A stretch of 58,586 nt of DNA from Haplosporangium gracile (taxonomy: Eukaryota > Mortierellomycota > Mortierellomycetes > Mortierellales > Mortierellaceae): NCBI GenBank assembly GCA_015499985.1, contig JAAAUF010000139.1:1-58586 (forward strand), given 5' to 3'. The translations under genes were made by a program, and so were the position numbers. Shown piece after piece: positions 1 to 11,100 of the stretch. The notes under the pieces are model-generated. The model saw only the letters and a program-made list of their open reading frames with translations, did not search any database and was not told the origin of the DNA. Position 1 is the first letter of the stretch. Every line of letters begins with the position of its first letter.

Positions 1-394
1 AAAAAAAAAAAATATTCTTGTGAAAAAAAAAATTTGAAAAAAGAACTTAGCGTGGAAAACACAAACCCAAAAAAAAAAAAAAAAGGGCGGGCACCTTTGC
101 AAGTCCCGCAAGGGATGTCCACGTGACCTAAGAACCTTTTGCTTCTCCCAAATCGTGCTCTTCCTGGTGGCCCGCCTATTGGTGCGATTCACGCACCGTT
201 GAAGTTGTTATTTTTCTTACCGTCGCCTTGTCAATCTTCTTTTCTACAATCACCTCTTCACTCCTCTCGTCTCTCCTTTCCTCCTCTACCTTCTTCCCTC
301 CTTCCTCCTTTTCCTCCTCTTCCTCCTTCTCCCTCATCCTCTTTTGTCTATCCATCGTGCAAGGCTGGATCCCTTTTGAGCACAGCAATACACC
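1..394. other. A-rich and pyrimidine-rich leader upstream of the first gene
   Basis: The first 85 bases are A-rich with several poly-A runs. From about 235 to 345 the plus strand is almost pure C/T, which is typical of promoter and 5' leader DNA in this window. Both strands have open frames here, but they translate to repetitive Pro/Ser/Leu or Glu/Lys strings set by base composition. I see no gene in it. Confidence 0.5.
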
Positions 395-3300
395 ATGCCG
401 CCAGTAAATACATCTCTTTTCCAATCTCACTCTCGAACTATTATTACATCTCAAAACAACGGTCTCATCATCCTAACGCCATCATCTCGTCAACCTGTGT
501 CATCCTTGATCAACGAAATAGCCCCACCAGCCAATGTACTTTGTGCAGGATGTCCCCGTTCGGTACAAGCACTTGAGCAACACCCTGCGGGTCCTCTGCC
601 TTTTCCCTGCCGTCTGGGGTGTCTACAACCACCTGGCCGAGGCCAACAGCATGGATAACCGCCAAGCCCGAGCACTCGATCCTACGAAAAGCTCCGCTCT
701 CGACAATTACGTGGGCATCCTCTGGGTAAGCAATTGGATCCTCTTGGGAACTCGTGAAAAATACGTGCCACGCATCTTACTTCACTGTGTGTACATTGAA
801 CGTTTCGCGCTAACAAACTATTGCATCTTATTATCTTGTGCGGCTTTGCTCATAGTGCCTTCTGGCAGGACTCTGGACCTACTGGCTCACCAACAGTTTG
901 ATCCGTCGATGGTTCATCCACTACGAGCCATGGCCAGCTATGATTCGACTCCTTACACTTGGTACAATCTTCTGGTTTTCAGTCATGTACTTTGTGAGCT
1001 ACTTTGGTGCAAACGAGCCCATCTGGCCATGGATGGTCATCTGCGCGATCCTCGCTGTCGCTCAGACGATTCAGATTCTACACTTCCGAGCCCGTGGTCT
1101 CTCTGGCTCAGAAAACAAAAAGCCAAGACGCGACGGAAAGTCTTTAATCTACAGGACAGTCTTGATCCCAGGAGGCATTATCACATTCATGACCATGGTC
1201 ATGCTCCTTCACCAAAACAACATGCGCCCTTCGAGCGCAGAGGCGATCGCGACCAGGGGAGCTACCGGGATCATGCCTACTAGTGACGCTAAGCTCGTCA
1301 TTCAGGCTGCACAGATCCAGGTTTTGATTATCATTCTCTCTTCATGGACACCCAAGGCTCTTCAACGTCGTCAGGAGATCCGCGACACGACCTTGAGACT
1401 TGTGCCACCCAACTCGTCAAAGTTCGCCTACACCTACAAGTTTGTCCTTGGCGAGGCACCCAGCAACCACGCCAAAAACTCGTTGGGTCCCAAGATCAGC
1501 CAGGAAATGCAAAAGTACGACGACCTCTTGCTCTTGCCCATATCAGACGCTGCCAAGGATCATGATTACAAATCGTTCAAGGCGTTAGAGTGGAGCAACA
1601 AGTTCAAATTCGACTTTCTTTGCAAGACCGAGGACGACGTCTTTGTTCGATGGGATGCTGTTGCCCAGGATCTTATTGAGCTCGGACCATCGCAGCAGTT
1701 CTGGCGAGGCTTTGCATTTTGGTATGTTTCAGGTTTCTGTGATTGAAACTAGGTTGCACTGAAGAAAATGTGCCCAAGGAAAAAAATCTAACCATATTTG
1801 AATATTCTTGCTTCCAGGGCCATGGAACCAATTGGAAGTGACGATGCAAAGATCGAAAACAGAGACGCTCGCCGAGGACTCGACCCGCCCTTTGTCTCCA
1901 GTACCTTGTATACCCTCTCGAGAGACGTTGTCACTTTCTTGGCATACCCCGGCCCCCGTGTATTCACCAAGAACGAGGCCCAAAACATCGGTAACTGGCT
2001 TTACTCCTTCAATCTCAAGCCCATACACGACAGGCGCATTCAACAGTGGGACGTTTGCGAAAACGACATGATTGCAAAACGCTTCAGCGACTCCTTTAAA
2101 CCCCTCGAATCCATGGAAGACATGTACAAGAATGTGCAGGAAGGCCGACCCCTTTGCACAGGGTTCCGTCAGGAACGTTGTGCGCCATGTTACTCCTGCA
2201 GCAACCGGCTGGGACATTGGAGAGAGCGCGGTCTAAGCTGCGACAGCTCTCAAGGTATCTCCCTGATCCGCAGCGACTCCAATGATCTCGGCTCAACCGT
2301 CAGACTCAGGGACTCCATGCCAGGATTGGCTGCCAAGCCAAAATGGATCATCCCAGGAATTTTGAGCGACACAAGCAGCATCTACTCTGATACGGATGAG
2401 TGGGTTCGACTTCACTGGGCTATCTGGACGACCGACCCCGCTAAGACCTGGAAGCAGCGTCACTATCAGGCTGTCGAAACCGTCTTTGTCCACAACCCCA
2501 ACGCTGTGCTCATCGTCCTCTCCAACACCCTCCCAAGCAACTTCTTCTCAGCCTATACTCGCCAAGGCTATCAAATCCACATCATGGCCGTTTCCAAGGA
2601 ACTTTTGCTGCATCGAAAGTGGTTTTTTAGCGCGGAAACGGAGGAGTGGATTCGCCGGTGGGAGGAGTGGTCGAAGAAGAGTCCGTATTTCCCCATCCAT
2701 TTGGCCGATTATATTCGTCTCGTGGCGATCTACAAGTACGGAGGTCTCTACATGGACATGGACGCCCTCTGGGTTCGTGCCCCCGGCGACAGCACGACAG
2801 AGTTTATCGGATCCGACATTTCCGATACTGAGAGCGATCACGCATGGAGTCTGGACGCCAACAACACTTACCTGGCGAACGGAGTAATGCGGTTCCGACG
2901 TGGCCGAACCATGTTTAGGGAGATTGCGGAGAACTCTTTCACTGCCGCAAAGTACGATCCCAAGTGCTTCAACTGCGGTGGTCCCAAAGCATTCACAACC
3001 TATGTGAAGACTCGCCGATCTCTGCTCGAGACTAATGGACTGCATATTTTGCCTCGGGAAGCTCTCTACCCTTACAACTGGAAGGAGATTGCGCCTGCAT
3101 TCGGGAAAACCGACAGGGCTGAGGATGATGTTCTTCGCATCGAGGAACATGGTCTCAGCATCCACCTCTATGGCAAGGTGACCAGTGAGTCGGACATTGA
3201 GGAGGGCAGTGTCATTGGCACAGCGCTCAAGATTTGGGGTCTGGACCTTTCACCGCCATTCCAATCCAGCCCAGGAGGCCCAACGTTGCAGGGTCCCAAG

Positions 3301-3702
3301 ATCCTGTATTACCAAGTTCCCTCCACTCCTTCCCAGTCCGAGGTCAGGAGCACACTCCTCGACAAGGTGCCTGGGTCATTCAAGGGCATTTACGCGGTGT
3401 TTGTTCGTGGAGGGCGGTCGGCTGATGGGTTTATTACGAGGAAGGCGTCGATCCTGATCACTGTCAAGGTGGGAGCCATTGCCATGGATGCATCGGGAGC
3501 AGGAACGAAGAGGATCCAGATGGATTTGGGTCAGTCGATTACGATGGCTCAGCTTAACTTAGCGCTGTCGCGGTTACGGTACATCCCTCCGACAAATGCA
3601 GGATGGGATGGTGCAGACCACATCAAGATCCAGGTGGAGTTTGGACTTATGATAAAACAGTTGGATATCCCAGTCATCCGGAGGACAACAAGAATTGCAT
3701 AG
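395..3702 (+). CDS. Two-domain glycosyltransferase: GT31 domain joined to a GT32/alpha-1,4-GT-like domain
   Basis: Predicted exons are 395-403, 549-725, 856-1721 and 1818-3702, giving 978 residues. Hydrophobic segments lie near residues 65-80, 91-113, 119-138 and 159-180. A beta-1,3-galactosyltransferase-like (GT31) domain follows, with the acidic motif KTEDDVFVRWD near residue 319. After the 96-nt third intron comes a second catalytic domain of the Gly_transf_sug/Gb3-synthase type. It carries YKYGGLYMDMDALW near residue 662 (DXD motif) and a FNCGGPKAF block near 735, followed by a tail of about 170 residues without a recognised domain. The family roles predict sugar-nucleotide-dependent transfer in the Golgi membrane. 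Both acidic metal-binding motifs are present, so two activities are possible. The first exon is the weak point: an alternative start at 534 would skip the 145-nt first intron. The frame across the later introns is unambiguous. Confidence 0.82.
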
Positions 3703-3729
3703 ACAGCCCGCGCGTCAAGCGGGCTGTTT
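3701..3729 (+). terminator. Perfect GC stem-loop overlapping the stop codon region
   Basis: ACAGCCCGC (3703-3711) pairs perfectly with GCGGGCTGT (3719-3727) across a 7-nt loop. One G-T and one A-T pair can extend the stem. It starts right after the glycosyltransferase stop codon, so in that transcript it is a 3' end structure. It also lies about 80 bases beyond the last codon of the Fanzor relic on the other strand, so it could belong to that element instead. Confidence 0.6.
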
Positions 3730-3783
3730 AATTTAGAAAGATATCTCTTCGTCTGTCAAATGACTAAACTGGGATAAAAATAT

Positions 3784-3800
3784 TATAGATTCAATCTATA
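3784..3800. repeat. 17-bp perfect palindrome TATAGATT-C-AATCTATA
   Basis: The two 8-bp arms are exact reverse complements around a single C. The palindrome sits four bases beyond the 3' end of the Fanzor relic. Subterminal palindromes are known in IS200/IS605-type elements that carry TnpB relatives, so it may mark an element end. A chance AT-rich palindrome remains possible. Confidence 0.5.
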
Positions 3801-3804
3801 GAGG

Positions 3805-6800
3805 TTAGGAACTGTGACGATGGACTTGCGAGGGAAGGGGGCTTCCAAGATGCTTGAGGAAATGCTCGCCAATGATAGCAATGTTGTGCGCGCCTACCAA
3901 GTCTCTATGAATCCACCGCCTGCATTTCACACCCACACACGTTCTCATCGAGGGCTTAGGAAGTCTTGTCGTCGCGCCCATGGAAACGCAGGTTGGGCAC
4001 ATTGCGGATGTAAGATATTCATCCACTAACGCTACCTTGTACTCAAGAGCCACGCTCTATCAATTTTTTTAAAAAAAAAACAAATGGAGCAATATATATG
4101 TGTATCTATATGGCCATAGTATTAAAAGGATATACGATACTAATAGATATGACCACCCATACATCTTCTTCTCTCCACTCTCTCCTTTTCTCATTATTAC
4201 CTTCTGCTGTAGCCTGCGCAGGAACGTCGTGTGCACCGAAGTAAGGTTGAATCCTGTCCGAAAAGTCGCGTTTTCCAACGCGATGAGGACCTTACGCCCT
4301 GCCATTGGGGTACCCTACATTGCTTCATCAACAAGTCGGAGTATGCCTGCCATCGCCATGTCCATCTCTGACAACTTTGCCATTATATGTTGGTATACGG
4401 CCTTCTTCCAGTCCGACGGTGAGTAGAATCCATGGATGATGACTCGAAATACTGCCGTTGCATGAATATGAGGGCGTTCTCTGAGTTGTATTTTTTTGAA
4501 TAGAGCGCATTCTCAAAATCGTGTATGAAGGGTAGAAAAGTCGCCTTGCCCTTGTCATCCGCCTTTCTCGTCCAAAGGCTCGCGTCGACATTATCTGTAG
4601 GACTGGCTGTTGGGTGTTGTCGCCTCCATTCCTGCTCCCATGCTCTGAAGGCGAGTGTTGGCTGACATAGTGATGTGCGCTTTACCAGCAAGTTGACCAC
4701 AGTTTTGTCATTGAGACGCACGCAAAACGCACCGCTCACGACTTCGCCTAGATTGATGTCAATTACCACCACCGACTCTAAGTCTGGGCCGAATGTGTCA
4801 ATGATCGACTATCGGGTTGAGTACTCGTTCTCGATACGTCGTATAAACTCCTTACGACCCTGCGCTTGTCGACTCTTGGTGAGATCATAGGCCAAACGTT
4901 GCAGCTGGTGGCCGTCCGTGCGAATTGTTCAACGTATACCGAAAAGATCCTGCACCTTGAGGAGGGGTAGGCAATGGTGGGGGGTTGGAAGAAGGCAACA
5001 TTGCGGATGATGAAGAGGAAGATGACGGCTGGGCTGAGATGGACGCATTGTGCCGGGTTTGGTAATAGTTGATTCGGTCTATCAGGTGTCGTGCAAGAGG
5101 CCCTTGGTCATAGATGTTGGGGTGGGCAGCTCTGAGTTCACTCATTGTCGTACTGCGTTTCCCATATGTTGTTTGTTGTTTGTTGTTTGTTTGCAAGCCG
5201 AACCGTGTTTCGATCTTCGATGAAAAGCATCTTGATGAGATTCCCGAATGATGTACTAACTTGTTGCTTGGCCCAGCCATGGGTATGAGAGCCGCCGCTC
5301 CAAATCAATCCGACGTGACCTGCATCTCTTCCCCAAGGGATACGCAGCAGTTTTTCCTCCCTGATGTTGATAAAGCTGTCGGTCATCTTGGACTGGATAC
5401 AGAAACGAGGTCGGTTTGCCGCCGGAAAGCTTCATGAGATAGCGCCAGCATGATCGGATGTGTTGAGGTTGAAAGACAATTTTTTTCGACTTCTTCCTGG
5501 AGACCTCGTCATCGGCTTCATCGTCTAGAGTAGTACCGTCATTGTCAGGTTTGTCTTCACCTTCGTGTTCGACTTTTGGAAGATGGGCAGAATCGAACTC
5601 AAGCGTCGTTATCTAACATTGCAAAAAGAAAAAAATGTGCAAAATTAGAGTATGCAATACAAACTTTCCAGTTATCAATGGCGTTTTATCAATAAGTTGG
5701 GCGACTAGTACCTTTGTGCGGATAGTTTGTGGCAACAATGCAGCTTCATAGTCAAGCAGACCACGGGCGCCAGATCATCGATGACAACATCGAGGGGTAT
5801 GTCGGATGGGTTAAGAGCCTTGGATCCCGGATGCAACTTCTTGACGTTCGCGAAAATCGACATTACTTCCGCCAGCGCGTCCTGCGACTTGAACTTCTGC
5901 GTTGTAGGTCCTCGAACGCTTGTAGAATCTCGGAGAACATAGGATAACAGGTTCCCAACAACCATCTCTGCCCAGTCTGAATCCAAAATTTTCTCCAGAA
6001 AGGGCGTCTGTTTATCAACCATGGCTTGACCCTGGGTTGTCTGCAGCGGACTAGGGAATAGGTCTCGGAGGATCCGCATTTCGAGCATCTTGTAAACAAA
6101 ATGCTTGACAGTATTGACGATAGACATAGCCATATCAAGCCTCTGGGCAACCAGAACGACGTTCGCCGTGGAGAGATCGGTAGCTCGTTCCAGGCATCCC
6201 TTGACTGATCCAGTGGTAAGTGTGACAGTGGCAAAAACAGACTCGAATGACTTCTTCAGAGCAGCATGACCAGTCTTGTCCGGGTGATAGCCAAGTAGCT
6301 TCTTCTTCTTTTTCTTGGCTGCAGGGGTAGTGGGTTGATTGTTGCTGGTAGTGGACTCCTTTGGCCTGTATAGTCGAGAGGTTGATGCTTTAGATCAGAC
6401 AAGTCCATGTCCTCGATGGGGCTGGCTTTCTCGAGGTTGACCGTTTGAGGTACGTATCGATCTGCTTGATCCGTCCAGAATCGGGATCTAGAAATAAACA
6501 CGTCAATGTTATGAAGAGTGATATTAGTACAGAAGAAATAGAAGGCAATACAAGTAGCTGGTTATAGCTGAAGATGACGCTAAAAAGTACATACGTTGTC
6601 CTCTGCCATTTCTGCCTTCTCCTTGACCGGGTGCGTGCGCCGTGGCGCATTTCCCGCTTTTTACTCTTCTTGTAGAGTGGGGGTGCTTGGTCGATAGATG
6701 CAGGCGCTGATGGTCCTGTATGGGATGTTTGGGTCCTTGAGAAACGCTCCCAGTTGATCTTCGCCTTTTTCATTTCGACTTCCTGAATGATAGTCTTGAC

Positions 6801-7823
6801 AGGGCTGTGGATATTGGGTGTACAGGAAGCCGTATTGGTCCCATCCATAGATAAAGGAGCTCGGCACACACCACGAACGCCTGAAGGGCATGATCGAACC
6901 GGCTGACGTCTACATTCAACTGGCGCTGAGACTTCTCAGTCGTCCTCAAGTCCTTGTCGATGCTTTTCTAACCACGTTGCCTTCTCTTCGCATCATCCAA
7001 GAGAATGTTCTCCGCGATCATCTGAACCTCATTGGCGTTGTCGTGTACAGTGTTCAAGAACTGAATGACGTGCTGTCTGAGTCGTCGAAGTCGCTTCTGG
7101 TCGTTCAGCCCCTCGAGTCCGTCCAATGCAAACGTCTGAACAATTTCAGCGTTCGACAGCAAGCCATAGAAAGGAACACCGTCAGTATAATCGTTGGTTA
7201 TAAATATACCAAGAAGAAAGTGGGCTGGAGTGGCAAGCTGTTGTCGATCCATAAGGTTCTGTTTCTAGAATGCTTTCCACTGACTGCCGATAGGAAGAGT
7301 GATCGATGTAGAGGCCTCATAGACCAACAAGTCAAAATCCTTGGTAATGATTCGTACATCCTCCGGCTTGATGGCATTGTTCCCATGTAAATGATGATAC
7401 CGATGAAGATACGAAGTATGTGTATTGTTATTTCAGTCCAAGCTCCTGGATTATTGTAGGCTGCATAGGCTTTGGCGTTCTCCATTAGCTGAGTAAAGAC
7501 CAAAATCAGAGTAGAAGTAGGAGAATAAAAGAAGTGGACGCAAGGGTGTGCGGAGGTGAAGGTGCGGTGGAAGCTTGGCGGACGCCTTGTGTGCGTCTTT
7601 AGCGTAAAGGAAGACGTTGTCGAAGAAGGGTGCTGGCGGAAGTACCTTTACAGACAGTTTTTTGGGGCGGATTTTTGCGCGTTGAGGTGCTGGGAGTTGG
7701 TTGTTCAGGCTGTAGTTCATCGATCTGGTTTTGTTCGTCGATCAGGGCCGGAGGTTGGCGAGTGATCGTAAAGGACAGCTCCTCATCACCTCTATTAGAA
7801 TGAGGATTAGTAAAGGTGACCAT
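3805..7823 (-). pseudogene. Decayed Fanzor (eukaryotic TnpB-like RNA-guided nuclease) gene
   Basis: On the minus strand, pieces of one long protein are spread over all three frames. Near the 3' end are the zinc ribbon (MCPTC, later TCVGVKC) and the RuvC-III signature HRDLVGAHNIAII (3830-3990). Upstream are a GNATF-like block read as ENATFRTGF (about 4260) and the RuvC-I strand VVVIDINLGEVVSGAF (4715-4772). Further upstream is a helical region (5705-6240) typical of the N-terminal half. An intact-looking intron (GTATGT to TTTCTAG) lies at about 6490-6595. Damage includes in-frame TAG codons at 4811-4809 and 7267-7265 and 1-nt frameshifts near 5390, 5735 and 6365. In active relatives the protein cuts DNA guided by an omega RNA made from the element's 3' end. 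The 6890-7823 segments lie in the right order and strand but are assigned with less certainty. No terminal inverted repeat or target duplication was found. Confidence 0.78.
5168..5192. repeat. Tandem TTGTTTG repeat inside the Fanzor relic
   Basis: About three and a half copies of the 7-mer TTGTTTG interrupt the frame between the IREEKLLRIPWG block and the HPNIYDQGPLARHL block. A 7-nt unit shifts the frame with each copy, so slippage here is one likely cause of decay. Confidence 0.7.
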
Positions 7824-8136
7824 ATAAATTTTGGGCGAAGCAGAAGTGGCGTCTGAAAAGTGAATTCACAATGTGAGATGTATTGAACTAATGCGGCTAA
7901 TGACGATAGAAACAGATTTTCATCAGAGGGCGAAGAAACTCCTTATTGTTTTTATAATAACTTTCATATTTTGAATTGGAACAAGAATGTTCCACAAACG
8001 GTTAAGGATTTAAAAAGATAAACAAAGTCACATTCACAGACGCGATTTGTGTTCCTGCAGCCTTTGTCTTGCCTTTTTCTTTCTTATTTTTTTTTTTTTG
8101 CCACCACACGCTCTTCAACAACATTTAGACATTGAA
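7824..8136 (+). promoter_or_regulatory. Intergenic promoter region of the Ctf4 homologue
   Basis: This AT-rich gap separates the 5' end of the Fanzor relic from the Ctf4 start. It ends in a 13-nt poly-T run and a CACCACACG leader. GACGCGA at 8039-8045, about 95 bases before the ATG, contains the ACGCG core bound by the MBF family in other fungi. No TATA box is evident. Confidence 0.4.
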
Positions 8137-11100
8137 ATGGCCGAGAAAAAGACCGGTGGCACCAACAGGACAAAAGTAGCGACGTTCTCGCCTGATGGAA
8201 GGTGCGACTCCCATCTATAAAAAAACTGTGTCTCAATCTCGAAGATGTCCACAGGCTGATCATCATCGACGTGTCATTTTCGTTTTGTTGTAATACATTA
8301 GATACGTCATGGCGAGCGGTCCTGAAAACGTTTTCCTTCATCGTCAGTATGGAGATGACATCACCCCCGACGAAACCGTTGACATTGACGAGGACCCAGA
8401 ATGTCTCTCTGCCTCAGTAAGTTATTGCTTGCAGACCTGAAAAGTCACCTTTATCTTCTTATTGAAGCATCTGTTGCCACCAATTTGTGTTCTAATCCCA
8501 ACAGTTTATTTTTTTTTGACCTCTGTACACATTATAATAGAACCGAATCCTTTATGCAGGATATGCCTCTGGTTTGGTGAAGAACTATGACTTCATTAGA
8601 AAGGAAACGTTGGGGGCTCTTACTCGCTGTGAGCTGGCAGTTAGATGTTTAACTGTCTCTGACCACGGGAGGTTCCTGGCGATCGGAACAGAGTAAGGGG
8701 ATCACTCACATTCTCAACTTGTCGCCTGCTCTACTATATCAACAAACAACAAACACCACTTGATGGATTGACAATCACGATTTCACTTTTCCGCTGCATA
8801 ATAGGGGTACCGAGATCAAGATTATCGACACTGAAGACATCGACATGTGCTGGTCGGTCAAGGGTCACAAGAAGGCTGTCAACTGTATGGCATTTGATCC
8901 GCTCGGAAATTTCTTGGTAGGACCTCATGGAATACACAGTTGCCATTATATGAACGTGCTTAGAGCTTCAGCTACTTACATCATTCTTCCCACATTTTTA
9001 GTTGTCGTCCAGTTGCGATGGAACCATCATTGTTTGGGACATCAAGGCAAGGGATAGCAAACCATATGAGATCGTCAATATTTCAGAGCCCATCATGACA
9101 TCGTAGGTGACAGGGAGCACTAGATGCAGAATGCTTTCACAGGACGTATTCAGCAAGGAGCTAACCGCCTCCCCCTTCGTATTCAAATCGTACATAGCCC
9201 GGTCAAGAGCTTCCCCCTTGCGTGGCATCCTTCGGGCGAGTTCTTTGTTGTAGGGAAAGACAAAGGTTAGCATTGACACACATCTGCAGCGCGGTTTTAA
9301 AGCATATATCATCTCAAGTCAATGGATTTGACATTCTTACACAATTCATCTAAACGATATTATTCAATGCTTAGATATCGCCGCCTATCATAGACATACA
9401 TGGAAGAAGTCATTCACATATCGCACTGGATCAACAGCTGTAAGTGCTTAAGGAAGGTTGCGATCCGGCATATTTTTGGGGACCACAACCTCAACTAACT
9501 TTTGTTGACATATTCAAACCCCACAGATGCCCTTGTCGGTCCAATTTTCCCCTAACGGCAAATTCCTGCTCGCCAGGTCTAATAAGGATAGCGCCTGGGT
9601 TTGGCAGTATAAGGAGAAAGAAAGCCCCTGTTCCGAGTAAGTTTTCTTCACAGCTGATATCCTCTACCAAACGGCAAGTATTGACATAAGAGATAATTTG
9701 GTCCGCATCCATATTTACCATTTGTTACATATTATATGCTTAGATATACACACGACGCAGGAGGAATGACGGGGGCTTCGTGGAAGATTGACGAGAATTC
9801 AATCACTATTGTGAGTCACCGACTGTTGCTGTCTGAAGATTTACCCAACTTGACTTTTATTGGCATTGCTAACCAAACTACCCTCTCATCTTGGTATTTT
9901 ATTGTCAGACTGACAAGAAGGGCAGGGTCAAAGTATGGGAAGATGTCGTTGATCCGGAGAAAGGATCCCCTTTTGGCCAGGCGAAACCTGATCCCCTCGA
10001 GGGACTTTTTGACGACGCTGCAATCGATGGGGATGCCAAAGAGGACGAGGGTAAACCAGTGGCGATTAACTTGTCATGAGTTCATCTGAGTGGCTGTGAA
10101 GTTGAGAAAAATCAACCGGTATTAACCTATTATGTTTTTTGGTACTGATAGAAATGGAGCACGCAGAAGTGAGCGACGATGGATCCTTGCACGACTTTGT
10201 TGTAGATGATGAACATGGTCATTATATCCAGGAAAGAACCAGTGGCGCTTCTGCAGAAAAGAATGCGACCGCTCGCGGGGTTAGCTTCAGCTCCGCAAAG
10301 GCGATGCAGCCCGTGAAGATGTTACACCCTCGCTTCCAGCCTGGAGCGACTTCATCAGATGGACAAAGGCGATACCTCGGTAGGATAAATATGTCCATCT
10401 CGTATTGCAAGATTCTAGGATAGCCAGCATCTTGCTAACCCACACCAATACTGTCGCTCGTCATATAGCTTTCAACTTGCTGGGTCTCATTACATCCGTT
10501 CAACATGAAAACCGCTGCACCGTTGTTGTCGAGTTCCATGACAAGGTTACTAGCCGCGGCTTCCGCTTTTCCGACAACTCAAAGTTTTCGATGGCATACC
10601 TTGGTAGGCGCTACGACACGTACTGGGATTGTTTGTTCCTTTTTGCGATGCTCTTTTGCAAGTTAAGAACTACGCCAGTTAACCACCAGTTCCGTTACAA
10701 TGATAGGTATCAATGGAGCCATTTTTGCTGCTCCTGCCATTGACGAAAACCTCAGCACAGTTTACTACAAGACGCACGACAGCTCGCTTTCAAAATCAGA
10801 GTGGCAAATTTATTTGCCTGAGGGAGAGGATGTCAGTGGTAGGAATTTTACGTGCGACAGAACACATAACACGATATACAATGTCATTCGCTGCCATTTT
10901 AACACATATTACGCTTATTCGCTCAATAGGTATCGCCTTGACTAAGGATGCTGCCATTGTGGCCACGACAAGAGGCTTCGTTCGGACATTCTCGCAGAGT
11001 GGAATACAGACTGGAATCTTCAGCGTTGGCTCAATTGTTGCCGTTGCAGGACTTCACGACTTGGTGATCATTATTTACCACCAAGGCGAGCCCTTTGAAG

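Noticed and set aside
7380..7503. Segment reading IFIGIIIYMG, resembling a piggyBac/IS4-type transposase strand
   Set aside because: The next residues in every frame do not match that family. The strand and order fit the upstream part of the Fanzor relic better.
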